From: an uncultured Prevotella sp.
GTDB taxonomy: Bacteria; Bacteroidota; Bacteroidia; Bacteroidales; Bacteroidaceae
DNA length: 40,366 bases
Reading direction: 5' to 3'
NCBI GenBank assembly: GCA_934204655.1
Contig: CAKPZJ010000027.1
Span: 1 to 40,366 of the forward strand
Shown: one piece after another, positions 1 to 8,053 of the stretch
How positions within the stretch are numbered: position 1 is the first letter of the stretch
Layout: every line of letters starts with the position of its first letter
Translations under genes and position numbers: made by a program
The notes under the pieces: generated by a model
What the model saw: the letters and a program-made list of their open reading frames with translations, nothing else
Told to the model about the DNA's origin: nothing
The model's database searches: none

Positions 1-19
1 AATAAAAATCATTAAGTTA

Positions 20-1012
20 ATGGCGATATTAGCATTTCAAAAACCTGATAAAGTCGTAATGTTAGAGGCCAATGAGCACTTCGGCAAGTTCGAATTTCGC
101 CCATTGGAGCCTGGCTTTGGAGTTACCATTGGTAACGCTCTTCGCCGCATCCTTCTTTCATCACTTGAGGGCTTCGCTATCAATACCATCCGCATAGCTG
201 GTGTTGAGCACGAGTTCTCCTCAGTTCCTGGTGTAAAAGAGGATGTTACTAACATTATCTTGAATCTCAAGCAAGTTCGATTCAAGCAAGTAGTAGAAGA
301 ATTCGAGAACGAGAAAGTTAGTATCATTGTTGAGAACACGACAGAGTTCAAGGCTGGTGATATAAGTAAGTATCTGACTGGATTTGAAGTGTTAAACCCT
401 GATTTGGTGATTTGTCATTTAGATACTAAAGCATCTATGCAGATTGACCTTACGATAAACAAAGGTCGTGGCTATGTTCCGGCTGATGAGAACCGTGAGT
501 TCTGCACAGATGTCAATGTACTCCCAATCGATTCAATCTACACCCCAATCCGTAACGTAAAGTATGCAGTAGAGCCCTATCGTGTTGAGCAGAAGACCGA
601 TTATGACAAGCTGATACTTGAAGTTACTACCGATGGTTCTATACACCCAAAGGATGCCTTGAAGGAGGCTGCCAAGATACTGATTTATCACTTCATGCTG
701 TTCTCAGACGAGAAGATTACACTCGAGAATCCTGAAAAGGAAGAGAACCAGGAGTTTGATGAGGAAGTTCTGCACATGCGTCAGTTGCTGAAGACTAAGC
801 TGGTAGACATGAACCTTTCCGTTCGTGCTCTCAATTGTTTGAAGGCAGCCGATGTAGAGACCCTTGGCGACCTGGTTCAGTATAACAAGACTGACCTTCT
901 CAAGTTCCGCAACTTTGGTAAGAAATCGCTCTCAGAGCTTGATGATTTGCTTGAGGGTCTGAATCTTTCGTTTGGAACCGATATTTCAAAGTATAAATTA
1001 GACAAGGAATAA
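20..1012 (+). CDS. rpoA: DNA-directed RNA polymerase subunit alpha
   Basis: The 330-residue product is the alpha subunit of RNA polymerase, which dimerises to nucleate core assembly and contacts promoter DNA and activators through its C-terminal domain. The N-terminal assembly domain spans roughly residues 1-235 and carries the typical [17 protein letters not shown] segment. After an acidic linker (about 240-255), the C-terminal domain contains the helix-hairpin-helix pattern ending in [15 protein letters not shown]. Length is normal for Bacteroidetes. The ATG at 20 follows an A/T-rich leader. rplQ follows after 27 nt, the usual end of the alpha operon; genes upstream lie outside the window. 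Confidence 0.98.
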   Translation: MAILAFQKPDKVVMLEANEHFGKFEFRPLEPGFGVTIGNALRRILLSSLEGFAINTIRIAGVEHEFSSVPGVKEDVTNIILNLKQVRFKQVVEEFENEKVSIIVENTTEFKAGDISKYLTGFEVLNPDLVICHLDTKASMQIDLTINKGRGYVPADENREFCTDVNVLPIDSIYTPIRNVKYAVEPYRVEQKTDYDKLILEVTTDGSIHPKDALKEAAKILIYHFMLFSDEKITLENPEKEENQEFDEEVLHMRQLLKTKLVDMNLSVRALNCLKAADVETLGDLVQYNKTDLLKFRNFGKKSLSELDDLLEGLNLSFGTDISKYKLDKE

Positions 1013-1039
1013 CCCCTTGTTATTAAAAGAACATTTAAA

Positions 1040-1528
1040 ATGAGACATAATAAGAAATTCAACCATCTGGGTCGTACTGCAAGTCATCGCGCCAGCATGC
1101 TTTCTAACATGGCTTCGAGCTTGATTTTGCACAAAAGAATCACTACGACCCTCGCTAAGGCCAAGGCCCTCAAGTCGTATGTAGAGCCGCTGATTACTCG
1201 TTCTAAGAAGGATGACACCAATAGCCGTCGTGTCGTTTTCCGTTATCTTCAGAACAAGTACGCCGTTAAAGAGTTGTTTGGTGAGGTTGCTGCTAAGGTA
1301 GCTGACCGTCCCGGTGGTTATACCCGTGTTATCAAGTTGGGAACCCGTCAGGGCGATGCTGCTCAGATAGCTTTCATAGAGCTGGTAGACTTTGACGACA
1401 ATATGGCTAAGGCTCCCAAGGCTGAGAAGAAAACTCGCCGTAGCCGCCGCTCAACTAAGAAAGTTGAAGAGGCTCCTGCAGCAGAGGCTCCTCAGACTGA
1501 GGCCGCAGCAGAGACTGCAGCTGAATAA
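1040..1528 (+). CDS. rplQ: 50S ribosomal protein L17
   Basis: This 162-residue protein is L17 of the large ribosomal subunit. The conserved N-terminal pattern ([21 protein letters not shown]) and the later [10 protein letters not shown] segment identify it. The conserved domain ends near residue 118. A tail of about 40 residues follows, first basic ([12 protein letters not shown]) and then rich in Ala and Glu, longer than in many bacteria and similar in style to the S2 tail at the end of rpsB in this window. It is the last gene of the alpha operon and is followed by an intrinsic terminator 27 nt downstream. Confidence 0.97.
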   Translation: MRHNKKFNHLGRTASHRASMLSNMASSLILHKRITTTLAKAKALKSYVEPLITRSKKDDTNSRRVVFRYLQNKYAVKELFGEVAAKVADRPGGYTRVIKLGTRQGDAAQIAFIELVDFDDNMAKAPKAEKKTRRSRRSTKKVEEAPAAEAPQTEAAAETAAE

Positions 1529-1554
1529 TCTTAGAAGATTCCCATTCACGATAG

Positions 1555-1586
1555 ATCCCTCGGCTTCCATAGGCCGGGGGATTTTT
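1555..1586 (+). terminator. Intrinsic terminator of the rpoA-rplQ operon
   Basis: ATCCCTCGGC (1555-1564) pairs with GCCGGGGGAT (1573-1582) through ten base pairs including one G-T. It encloses a short loop and is followed by a run of five T (1582-1586). It sits 27 nt after the rplQ stop. Confidence 0.85.
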
Positions 1587-1604
1587 GTAGGGTGACTATT
1601 CGAA

Positions 1605-1850
1605 ATTATTGCTGTCCGCTAAAACTTTCAGCCAAAAGTGAATGTAAGTAGAGATGTCTGAATTTTGTGAAAAACGTGAAAAACGTGTCATAAATATCAT
1701 ATTTACGGCTGATTTTTCCCCAAATCAATACTCTTGGTTACAATTACAGTTTTTTGCAAAAAGTAAGCCTCAATGCAAGCAAATAGGTTTATCGTATTGT
1801 GTGTAAACTTGTTATCTGCTTATCATTCATTTTTAGCGGACAGCAATAAT
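1605..1850. mobile_element. MITE-like element with perfect 20-bp terminal inverted repeats
   Basis: The 20 bases at 1605-1624 (ATTATTGCTGTCCGCTAAAA) are the exact reverse complement of 1831-1850. Between them lie about 206 AT-rich bases with no credible ORF. If the true ends are TTGCTGTCC...GGACAGCAA (1609-1846), each side is flanked by TA, compatible with a 2-bp target duplication, although TA is too short to prove it. The size, perfect ends and absence of a transposase fit a non-autonomous miniature inverted-repeat element. It separates the rplQ terminator from the RNA/RM locus. The parent transposon is not identifiable here. Confidence 0.7.
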
Positions 1851-1880
1851 ATTTAAAGAGTCTTAATCATAGGGAAATAT

Positions 1881-1911
1881 TTTGCGGTAAGGTGTAATTT
1901 TATTAGCTTTG
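1881..1911 (+). promoter_or_regulatory. Consensus Bacteroidetes promoter upstream of ncRNA candidate and RM nuclease
   Basis: TTTG at 1881-1884 and TAGCTTTG at 1904-1911 are separated by exactly 19 nt. This matches the Bacteroidetes primary sigma consensus (TTTG, N19, TAnnTTTG) at every defined position. Predicted transcription start is about 1916-1919, more than 230 nt before the next ORF. A 7-bp hairpin (TTAGCTT/AAGCTAA, 1903-1919) overlaps the -7 box. Confidence 0.8.
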
Positions 1912-1917
1912 TAAGCT

Positions 1918-2125
1918 AAAAAAGTAAGACCAGCTAGATACGTTGAACATCCTTGACTGACTGAGTATCAGAATTAGCACTTCACATACACTTCAGTTCA
2001 GCCATTCTGTTGGGTGCTCATGCTCCAAATTGGGGCGTGAACAGATTGGTTATTGTCTGAAGTAGGCTGTGCTAAGCCTTGATACCGATAGCCACTTTCA
2101 CGCCTTTCCTTTTGGAGAGGCTAAT
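1918..2125 (+). ncRNA. Structured RNA candidate, rod-like fold (6S-like or long 5' leader)
   Basis: No ORF is present between the promoter at 1881-1911 and the ATG at 2155, but the sequence folds into a long interrupted rod: GTATCA (1965-1970) with TGATAC (2080-2085); TTAGCAC (1974-1980) with GTGCTAA (2069-2075); CTTCAG (1991-1996) with CTGAAG (2057-2062); and a terminal hairpin TGCTCATGCTCC (2015-2026) with GGGGCGTGAACA (2032-2043). A separate hairpin GCCTTTCC/GGAGAGGC (2102-2121) then follows and could end the transcript. A single rod of about 200 nt with internal bubbles from a strong promoter resembles 6S RNA. The alternative is a regulatory 5' leader of the nuclease gene. The 3' end lacks a strong U-run. 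The structure is seen in the sequence; the 6S identity is inference. Confidence 0.45.
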
Positions 2126-2154
2126 GCCTTTCTATTGACAAAAATCAATGTATT

Positions 2155-2793
2155 ATGTCACAAGAATTGGAAGAAATTGAAAAATTGCGCTCAAATCTAG
2201 AAGAAAGCCTAACCAAACTTATCAAGAAAATTGGTAAGGTTCAGATAGGTAAGAAAGAACAATTTCCATTTGGCTGGAGAAAATCAGCCAAAGGAAGAAC
2301 TGTATGGAGAATTATCGAGGAGATTATAACCCAAAATCTAGAACTTCACCATAAAGACTTTGGAATCGCCAAAGTTTCTCCCTCTGATTCCGAGGTTTCT
2401 GTCTACGATATGCAGTGTGAATATACAGGGCATGCGCCTCTATATATAAATATCAAGTCCGCTGTTGAGGGAGGTAAGAAATCAAAGGATGATATTTCTA
2501 AGGCTCAAGGATTGTCTGATTTTTACAATGAAGATGCCGCTCATATATTTATGATTGCAACTTTCCTTATAAGATTCAACGCAGATATGAGCGTTGAACT
2601 AACAAAGGCTGTTGTTATGCCTGTTGCATGGATTCCTGATATATATGTCAATCCTAGCAATAACGGTAATCTTCAATCATCTTACGCAAAAGATTTGGAC
2701 AAGGCAGTCAAGCGCACTAATGCAGAATTCATTGTGGAGTTGTCAAAAGCTATTGAAATTGCAAATAAAAAGAAGAACAAGAACAAACAGTAG
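2155..2793 (+). CDS. Putative type II restriction endonuclease
   Basis: This 212-residue cytosolic protein is not a family I recognise. It faces the DNA adenine methylase at 2814-4268 tail to tail, the classic arrangement of a type II RM pair, and is of typical restriction-enzyme size. A candidate PD-(D/E)XK core is visible around residues 75-105: an acidic residue in VYDMQCEY followed by the hydrophobic strand LYINIK ending in Lys, with Asn where Asp or Glu is usual. The C-terminus is Lys/Asn-rich. Low GC matches the methylase and contrasts with the flanking core genes, suggesting transfer as a unit. The function rests mainly on context. Confidence 0.6.
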   Translation: MSQELEEIEKLRSNLEESLTKLIKKIGKVQIGKKEQFPFGWRKSAKGRTVWRIIEEIITQNLELHHKDFGIAKVSPSDSEVSVYDMQCEYTGHAPLYINIKSAVEGGKKSKDDISKAQGLSDFYNEDAAHIFMIATFLIRFNADMSVELTKAVVMPVAWIPDIYVNPSNNGNLQSSYAKDLDKAVKRTNAEFIVELSKAIEIANKKKNKNKQ

Positions 2794-2797
2794 CAAT

Positions 2798-2838
2798 AAA
2801 CAATTCAGGGGGCTTATACAGCCTTCCCTAAATTGTTT
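2798..2838. terminator. Bidirectional hairpin between convergent nuclease and methylase genes
   Basis: AAACAATT (2798-2805) pairs with AATTGTTT (2831-2838). Inner pairs AGGG/CCCT and GGC/GCC bring the loop to 2814-2820. The methylase stop codon (2814-2816 on +) lies in the loop and the right arm is methylase coding sequence, so the hairpin serves both convergent genes. Confidence 0.55.
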
Positions 2839-4268
2839 ACAAAATTGCAGATATTTTTTTTACAATCGTCAGAAAGCCCCGATAGTTCAAATACAATATT
2901 ATCTATCATTTTTATCGATTCTTTTTCGGATAAGTCTCCATGAATTGCCATTTTGGTAATAATATCGAGTTCATGTTTCACTTGCTCCGAAAGATTCAAT
3001 ACTGGAATTTTTGAGACATAGCCAGAAGTGACCATGTTGGATCTTATTAAGACACCCCGAATAAAATAAGTAACCAAACTGCTATTTAAATATGCTATTA
3101 GCCAATAAATATCATTCTTTTGGGGAAATATAGTTGCATTAACTCCCGTAACAGCATCTTGAGGTTTATAGGCCGCACTAAAAGGCAAACCCATTGAAGA
3201 ACATGCAATACCTTCATCTTTGAGAATCGCCTTATTTCTTACCATGAAATCCTTTACTCTTTCCGACTCTTCCATATATTCGTCTATTAAAAAAGCATCA
3301 GGTTCTGTCTTAAATTTTCGTTTTGCAGGATTCTTGTAAAAAGGAACTGTAAAGCCAGGTTTTATATCTTTTGATAAGTATTTCTTGTCATTTCCAGTTG
3401 ATATACAAGTTACACATTTGTATAATGTTCCCAAAGAAGGTAATGTCTTGAAAAGAGTCACCACATCCTCATCTATGTCTATTATAAACTGATTAATAGA
3501 CTTGTTGGTTCCTAATAAAATAGACTGTAAAGGAACGGATTTAAAATCTTTTTTGTGCAGAATTGCATGGAAGTCTTCTGTATTATTGGGTCTATTTGAA
3601 ATCAAGACATTTTTTTGAAACCTCTTGCCTTTTTGTAATATTAAAATACATGTTCTAACATCTGCATTCTGAGACAAAAACAAGTCATTAGGACACAATA
3701 TCAACTCATGAATTGAGCATTCTTTAAGTATTTGATCTCGCAATTTTGCATGTAGCGTGGCAGTTAAGAATGAATCAGATATGATAACACCTATTAGACA
3801 ACCTTCTTTTGCAATGCTAATCATTGCGGATAGAAACATAGAATACATGTTGTACGCTCCTATTGGGAAAGCTGCGCTTAGTCGTTTTTTGTTATCTTTT
3901 ATGTACGATACTTCATGGCAATTGTATGGTGGGTTGGCAATCATATAGTCATATTCTTGACATTGCATTGGAAGGCACGACATACGCTCTATGTAAAATT
4001 CTATAAAATCTTTACATTGAAAATTCGAATACTTGTGAATTCCATGATCTATAATATCAAAAGAATCAATGTGCTTGTTGGCCTCGTGGAAAGATGCCAA
4101 CAATTCCTCTTTACCTGTTGCTGGGTCTAATACTCCATCTCCTTGAGGATTTATGGCGAGCATTTCTTGCGTCAGATAATCAGCTACAAATCTTGGAGTA
4201 GAATAATATCCTACTTCTCTTCGGTCGAGTCCTTCGTTGTCTGTTAAGATTTTTATTTTTCTAGCCAT
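2814..4268 (-). CDS. Type II N6-adenine DNA methyltransferase (gamma-class)
   Basis: The 484-residue protein transfers a methyl group from S-adenosylmethionine to adenine N6 in DNA, protecting host sites from the convergent nuclease. Motifs run in gamma order: motif X GYYSTP (residues 20-25), motif I VLDPATGKE (46-54), catalytic motif IV NPPY (112-115), then a long C-terminal specificity region ending with a WLIAYLNSSLVTYFIRG segment typical of TaqI-like target-recognition domains. Motif I has GKE in place of the usual GxG, a variation worth noting. It begins 4 nt after the stop of an HTH gene, so the two are co-transcribed. AT-rich composition suggests horizontal acquisition. Target sequence cannot be deduced. 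Confidence 0.88.
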   Translation of the reverse strand: MARKIKILTDNEGLDRREVGYYSTPRFVADYLTQEMLAINPQGDGVLDPATGKEELLASFHEANKHIDSFDIIDHGIHKYSNFQCKDFIEFYIERMSCLPMQCQEYDYMIANPPYNCHEVSYIKDNKKRLSAAFPIGAYNMYSMFLSAMISIAKEGCLIGVIISDSFLTATLHAKLRDQILKECSIHELILCPNDLFLSQNADVRTCILILQKGKRFQKNVLISNRPNNTEDFHAILHKKDFKSVPLQSILLGTNKSINQFIIDIDEDVVTLFKTLPSLGTLYKCVTCISTGNDKKYLSKDIKPGFTVPFYKNPAKRKFKTEPDAFLIDEYMEESERVKDFMVRNKAILKDEGIACSSMGLPFSAAYKPQDAVTGVNATIFPQKNDIYWLIAYLNSSLVTYFIRGVLIRSNMVTSGYVSKIPVLNLSEQVKHELDIITKMAIHGDLSEKESIKMIDNIVFELSGLSDDCKKNICNFVNNLGKAV

Positions 4269-4272
4269 ATAA

Positions 4273-4476
4273 TTACTTCTTAGTTGAAACTATTAAGTCT
4301 TTGACATCAACATCCAACAATGATGCTATTTTTACTAATGTCGCTAAATCAGGTTGCGACGTATTAGAACACCAACGATTTGTTGTCACCGTACTTACAT
4401 TAAGTTTTTGGGCAAGCCATTTCCCTGTAACCTGTTTCTCTACCAATACTACTTTGATTCGGTTTAGAACATTCAT
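4273..4476 (-). CDS. Small XRE-type HTH regulator of the RM locus
   Basis: The 67-residue protein is almost entirely one helix-turn-helix domain of the Cro/C1 (XRE) family: KWLAQKLNVSTVTTNRWCSNTSQPDLATLVKIASLLDVDVKDL. Size and position match controller (C) proteins of RM systems, which delay or balance expression. Unusually, it precedes the methylase by 4 nt, not the nuclease, so it would primarily time methylase synthesis or repress its own operon. A TACCTTTG promoter box lies 24 nt upstream. The HTH assignment is clear; the role is inferred from context. Confidence 0.82.
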   Translation of the reverse strand: MNVLNRIKVVLVEKQVTGKWLAQKLNVSTVTTNRWCSNTSQPDLATLVKIASLLDVDVKDLIVSTKK

Positions 4477-4499
4477 TGTTATACTATTAAGGTTTAATG

Positions 4500-4507
4500 C
4501 AAAGGTA
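4500..4507 (-). promoter_or_regulatory. -7 box of the HTH-methylase operon
   Basis: On the minus strand, TACCTTTG matches the Bacteroidetes -7 consensus 24 nt before the HTH start codon. No exact TTTG is found at the -33 position; a GTTT/TTTA stretch lies close to it. Confidence 0.55.
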
Positions 4508-4609
4508 TTAACATTTATTGAAATAAACGAGGATTTTCAAAATATTGATTGGCTGTTCCTGCTGTTCCTGCTTCTTGTACTTAATCCTCATTGTCTTCTA
4601 TTTTTTTTG

Positions 4610-5380
4610 TTATGCTTTGTGTACAGATGATGAATGGCAGAACTTCATAATTCGAAGATTCCTCTTTTTTAGGAAATCATATTCTTTATTTATCCAGCTA
4701 AGATATTCTTCGGCGTTATGAGGAAAGGGATTTCTCTCAAAGTATTCACTTCCTAACCAAAGATTTACGTGTGTATAATCTTCATCAACACAATCTTGAA
4801 GGAAGAAAAAGTCTACATATCCTTTGAAGTCAACAAATAGATTGAAAAAGTCTTTGTCTCTGTTTAAAGACTTGGACAACGGGCTTTCTATACCTTGGTA
4901 AAATCTTCTTATGCATTCTAACGTGAGGTCCCATCTGTCGCAGATTCGTTTATTGCATCCTCGTGCACAATTTAGGCTGAATCTGTGTTGGGGAAATATA
5001 ATCATACCTCCAATGCTATAGAAATCTCGCATATATTTTTCCACAAAATCACGATAGTTGTCCACCTTGTTACGAACTTCACTTAATATGCCGCTTTTAT
5101 CAGCGTGGCGAAAACTGACAAGGATAGAGTCACTGCCGAAATACATGTCTTTCCATTTTAGGTAGTATTTGCTCTTTCCGTCCATCAGTTCCATTATGTC
5201 ACCGCACGGAAGTTGTCTACTCCACAAAAGACAATGATAATCGCGAAGAGTTTGGCTCTTGGAGTCTGGGTCTTTTGCCGAATGTCCTAAATCATTGTTC
5301 CAAAAGCCATCCCAATAGTTGGGGGTATCGCTTGTAAAATCGAACTTCGTGTCAATATCATTTAAGTTGTAAATAGCCAT
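4610..5380 (-). CDS. DUF6994-like protein of unknown function
   Basis: The 256-residue soluble protein has no signal peptide or membrane segment. Its N-terminal third carries a recognisable pattern: KDPDSKSQTLRDYHCLLWSRQLPCG (about residues 36-60). From memory this matches proteins grouped as DUF6994, in which a D-x-x-S-x-T-L-x-x-Y-H-x-x-L-W-S block is conserved; this was not verified by search. The remainder is rich in aromatic residues and contains several Cys (CARGCNKRICDRW). No catalytic motif is evident. It lies upstream of the RM HTH gene on the same strand, 134 nt away, and after the small gene at 5446-5736, in the same AT-rich block. Function unknown. Confidence 0.7.
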   Translation of the reverse strand: MAIYNLNDIDTKFDFTSDTPNYWDGFWNNDLGHSAKDPDSKSQTLRDYHCLLWSRQLPCGDIMELMDGKSKYYLKWKDMYFGSDSILVSFRHADKSGILSEVRNKVDNYRDFVEKYMRDFYSIGGMIIFPQHRFSLNCARGCNKRICDRWDLTLECIRRFYQGIESPLSKSLNRDKDFFNLFVDFKGYVDFFFLQDCVDEDYTHVNLWLGSEYFERNPFPHNAEEYLSWINKEYDFLKKRNLRIMKFCHSSSVHKA

Positions 5381-5445
5381 TGCATTACATTTGTAGATTT
5401 TACATTAAATTTTACTTATCCCTCATATTCTTCTATCTTGAATGT

Positions 5446-5736
5446 TTACTTCATTAGCTCCAAGTACTCTGTAATTACAGGGTCTTGTTTCAACTTCACA
5501 TTTCCTTTTACGGCATCCATAAGTTTCTTGCGCAGTACAAGGTAGCACTCTTTTACAATCTCTTTATACATATCCATACGGATGTCGTCATCGATGCTTT
5601 CGGCGATGAGATAATTCATATAATTTTGGTCATATGCCTTGTATGTAGCCCGTGAGGCAAGTTTCAGTTTTACGAGCTTTGAAATATTGTCCTCAAGGAA
5701 TATAAGAATGTCCTCGTGTCTGTCAGAATTTTCCAT
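5446..5736 (-). CDS. Small hypothetical protein
   Basis: A 96-residue, mostly helical charged protein without signal peptide, transmembrane segment or recognised motif. It has an acidic N-terminus (MENSDRHEDILIFLEDN) and a Lys-rich middle. It precedes the DUF6994-like gene by 65 nt on the same strand, so the two may be one transcription unit. Base composition is like the RM block. It is called a gene because of its credible start, codon use like its neighbours and lack of a competing ORF. Confidence 0.6.
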   Translation of the reverse strand: MENSDRHEDILIFLEDNISKLVKLKLASRATYKAYDQNYMNYLIAESIDDDIRMDMYKEIVKECYLVLRKKLMDAVKGNVKLKQDPVITEYLELMK

Positions 5737-5793
5737 TTGTCGTTTTTGATTTTGAGCGTAATATTAAAATCTGAGAGGCCCCCTTTCGGTGGT

Positions 5794-5805
5794 ATCTTAT
5801 AAGAT
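5794..5805. other. 12-bp perfect palindrome upstream of the small hypothetical gene
   Basis: ATCTTATAAGAT is a perfect palindrome about 58 nt before the start of the gene at 5736. It could be an operator, but no promoter box or cognate regulator is evident. Confidence 0.25.
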
Positions 5806-5931
5806 GCGATTTGCCTATCTGTAGTGCCCCGTTGATCAGTAGTTTTTCGCATGGTTATAGACTTGGAAGCAGGATTTATTCTGCTTGTACTTGGGCCGAA
5901 AGGATACATAGTGGGCCTTTTGGCGCTCGAT

Positions 5932-5966
5932 AGGCATAAGACGGGGAGATGCTCCGCCTTATGCCT
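5932..5966 (-). terminator. Hairpin embedding the rmuC stop codon
   Basis: AGGCATAAG (5932-5940) pairs with CTTATGCCT (5958-5966), with further CGG/CCG pairing inside. The rmuC stop (TTA on +, 5959-5961) is in the stem. There is no T-run after it, so terminator activity is plausible but unproven. Confidence 0.5.
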
Positions 5967-7434
5967 CGGCTTCCTCCTCTGGCCCAGAATTATCCTCGTC
6001 AGTGGGGTGGGGCAGACGGGTCTTGCGCTTGGGGTTCTCCTTGGCCCCCATTTTTACCAGTTTGACGGCAGCCGTAGCTATACTCTTACCGCCAGGGGCC
6101 GTGGTGGTCTTCACGTCGTCAAAGGCTTTGCGGGTGCGGGCCAGCAGGTCGTCGGCCGTGGCAAACCGCTCGTAGAACAGCTGCACACGGTTCACCAAGT
6201 CGTCGGCGATGCGCATCATCTCCTCTTGATTTTCGGCCTGCCGTACCTGGCGCCACGTCATCTCCAGCACGCGCAGCATCATGTATAGCGTCTGGCTGCC
6301 CGATATAATGACCCCCTGGTCGTAAGCACTCTTCCACAGGTCGGGCGCGTTGCTCAGGGCCAACTGCAGGGCACTCTCGCTGAATATGTACATCACCACG
6401 AAGTCCAGTTTGGCCTGCCCCTTCTTGGTATATTGATAGTATTTCTTGCCGGCCAGCTCTTTGACATGGTTGCGAACCGACAGGATGTGGCGGTTCAGAG
6501 CGTCGGTCCGCTGCTCGTCGTCTTGGGCGTTGTAGTAGTCCTCAAAGGCTTTGAGCGACATCTTGGCATCGATGATAACATCGCGGTTTTCGGGAAAATG
6601 GAGTATCACGTCGGGTATCAGACGGTGCCCCGCGTCGCTCTCGAGTACTGCACGACCCTCAGCGTCGCGCATGGTGGTCTGTTCCTCGAACTGCACGCCC
6701 TCCTCGAGCCCCATATTCTCTAAGAGTGTACGCAACTGAAGTTCCCCGAAGTTTCCCTGGACCTTGTTCTCGCTCGTCAGCGCCTGGGCCAGTTTGTCGG
6801 CCCGCTCGCCCACCTCCTGCGCCTGTCTCAGGTTTTCCTTGATGGTGGCATCCAGTTTCACCATGCGGTCAGCCTGGTCTCTGTCGTTGCGCTCCACAGC
6901 CTCGCGCATCTGGCGCAGGTTCTCGTGTAGTGGGTTGAGTATGGCCGATAGTTGTTCAGAATTCTTGGTCGACAGCTCGTCCGACCTCTTGCGAAGTATC
7001 TCTTCCGAGGCCGTGTTTATCTGCTCCCGTATCAGATGGGCCTGTTGCTCCATCTGCTGCTGTTGTTGCATGCGCAGTTCATCTATCTGCTGACGGTGAC
7101 GCTGTGTCAGTTCTTCGCGCTGCTGCTCGTACATGGCCCGCAGGTCGGACGTCCGACGGGCAAAGTCGTCGCGCATCTCCCTGACCTGATTGGCCAGCGC
7201 CTCGGCCTGGGCACGGTATCGCTCGCGGTCAGCGGTGGTCTGGGTGCTCTCTTGGCGTAGCGCGTCAGTCAGCCGGGTGGCCTGTTCGGTCTCTGCCTTG
7301 CGAGTGGCTATCTCTGTCTCTAACAGTGTGTTGCGCGCCGATAGCCCGGCCACTTCCTTGCGTGCCGCCAGCCATCCTATGACCCCTCCGGCCACGGCCG
7401 CCAGTACGGCTATAATGATGTAGATAATATTCAT
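5959..7434 (-). CDS. rmuC: DNA recombination protein RmuC
   Basis: The 491-residue protein belongs to the RmuC family, associated with limiting inversions at short inverted repeats and with DNA processing. Order of parts: one N-terminal transmembrane helix (residues 3-22); a long coiled coil rich in Gln, Glu and Arg (about 30-215); then a nuclease-like domain with PD (274-275) and DAK (289-291), the PD-(D/E)XK signature in RLIPDVILHF...DVIIDAK. The acidic tail is disordered. It starts 30 nt after the nitroreductase stop, so the two are probably co-transcribed from the promoter repeats near 8074-8146. Confidence 0.93.
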   Translation of the reverse strand: MNIIYIIIAVLAAVAGGVIGWLAARKEVAGLSARNTLLETEIATRKAETEQATRLTDALRQESTQTTADRERYRAQAEALANQVREMRDDFARRTSDLRAMYEQQREELTQRHRQQIDELRMQQQQQMEQQAHLIREQINTASEEILRKRSDELSTKNSEQLSAILNPLHENLRQMREAVERNDRDQADRMVKLDATIKENLRQAQEVGERADKLAQALTSENKVQGNFGELQLRTLLENMGLEEGVQFEEQTTMRDAEGRAVLESDAGHRLIPDVILHFPENRDVIIDAKMSLKAFEDYYNAQDDEQRTDALNRHILSVRNHVKELAGKKYYQYTKKGQAKLDFVVMYIFSESALQLALSNAPDLWKSAYDQGVIISGSQTLYMMLRVLEMTWRQVRQAENQEEMMRIADDLVNRVQLFYERFATADDLLARTRKAFDDVKTTTAPGGKSIATAAVKLVKMGAKENPKRKTRLPHPTDEDNSGPEEEAEA

Positions 7435-7463
7435 AGATGCAGATGTCGATTTGTGGTTCAGAG

Positions 7464-7973
7464 TTAGCGCCTGGTCACGATGTCGGCCATAGACTTGCGC
7501 TTCTTCTCGGGTGCCACGTAGTCAGTGGCAGGGTGGCCTATGGGCACGATGGCCACCGGCTCGAAACCCTCGGGGGCAAACAACTGGCGGGTGCGCGCCA
7601 CGTCAAAGTTGCAAACCCAACAGGTGCCCAGGTCGCGTTCGGCGGCAGCCAGACAGAGGTGCTCGGTGGCTATGGCCACGTCTATGTCGCCATGGGGATG
7701 CTGGTCGTCGGGGCGAATCCAGTTCTCTGTGGTGCTCTTCAGACACACTACGTAGAGCGGAGCCGTGGCAAACCATTCGCGGGCATAACAGGTGTGTATC
7801 GTGGCCCTTGCCTCGGGGCTCTCGACGATGACAAACTGCCAGGGCTGCCTGTTGCAGGCCGACGGAGCCATGCGCACGCACTCCATGATGTAGTCTATGT
7901 CGGCCTGAGCTACAGGTGTGTTGCTAAAGTGGCGAACCGATGAGCGCAGTAGGGTGAGTTGTAGAAAATCCAT
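7464..7973 (-). CDS. Nitroreductase-family FMN oxidoreductase
   Basis: The 169-residue cytosolic flavoprotein belongs to the nitroreductase family (NAD(P)H-dependent reduction of nitro compounds, quinones or flavins; substrate not predictable). Visible signatures are the N-terminal RSSVRHF FMN-phosphate-binding motif (about residues 10-16), APSACNRQPWQFVIV (36-50), and near the C-terminus PVAIVPIGHPATD. Length is typical of the short form. It is the first gene of a likely two-gene unit with rmuC. Confidence 0.9.
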   Translation of the reverse strand: MDFLQLTLLRSSVRHFSNTPVAQADIDYIMECVRMAPSACNRQPWQFVIVESPEARATIHTCYAREWFATAPLYVVCLKSTTENWIRPDDQHPHGDIDVAIATEHLCLAAAERDLGTCWVCNFDVARTRQLFAPEGFEPVAIVPIGHPATDYVAPEKKRKSMADIVTRR

Positions 7974-8053
7974 AGTAAATGTCTTTTAGTTGATGGTTCT
8001 GTATGTTGTGGCGATAGGACAGGGCGCGAGCCGCTAAGCCCGATGAGTCGCCC

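Noticed and set aside
1912..2154. RNase P RNA, tmRNA or SRP RNA
   Set aside because: Their universal core motifs are not found in this stretch; only a generic rod-like fold is seen.
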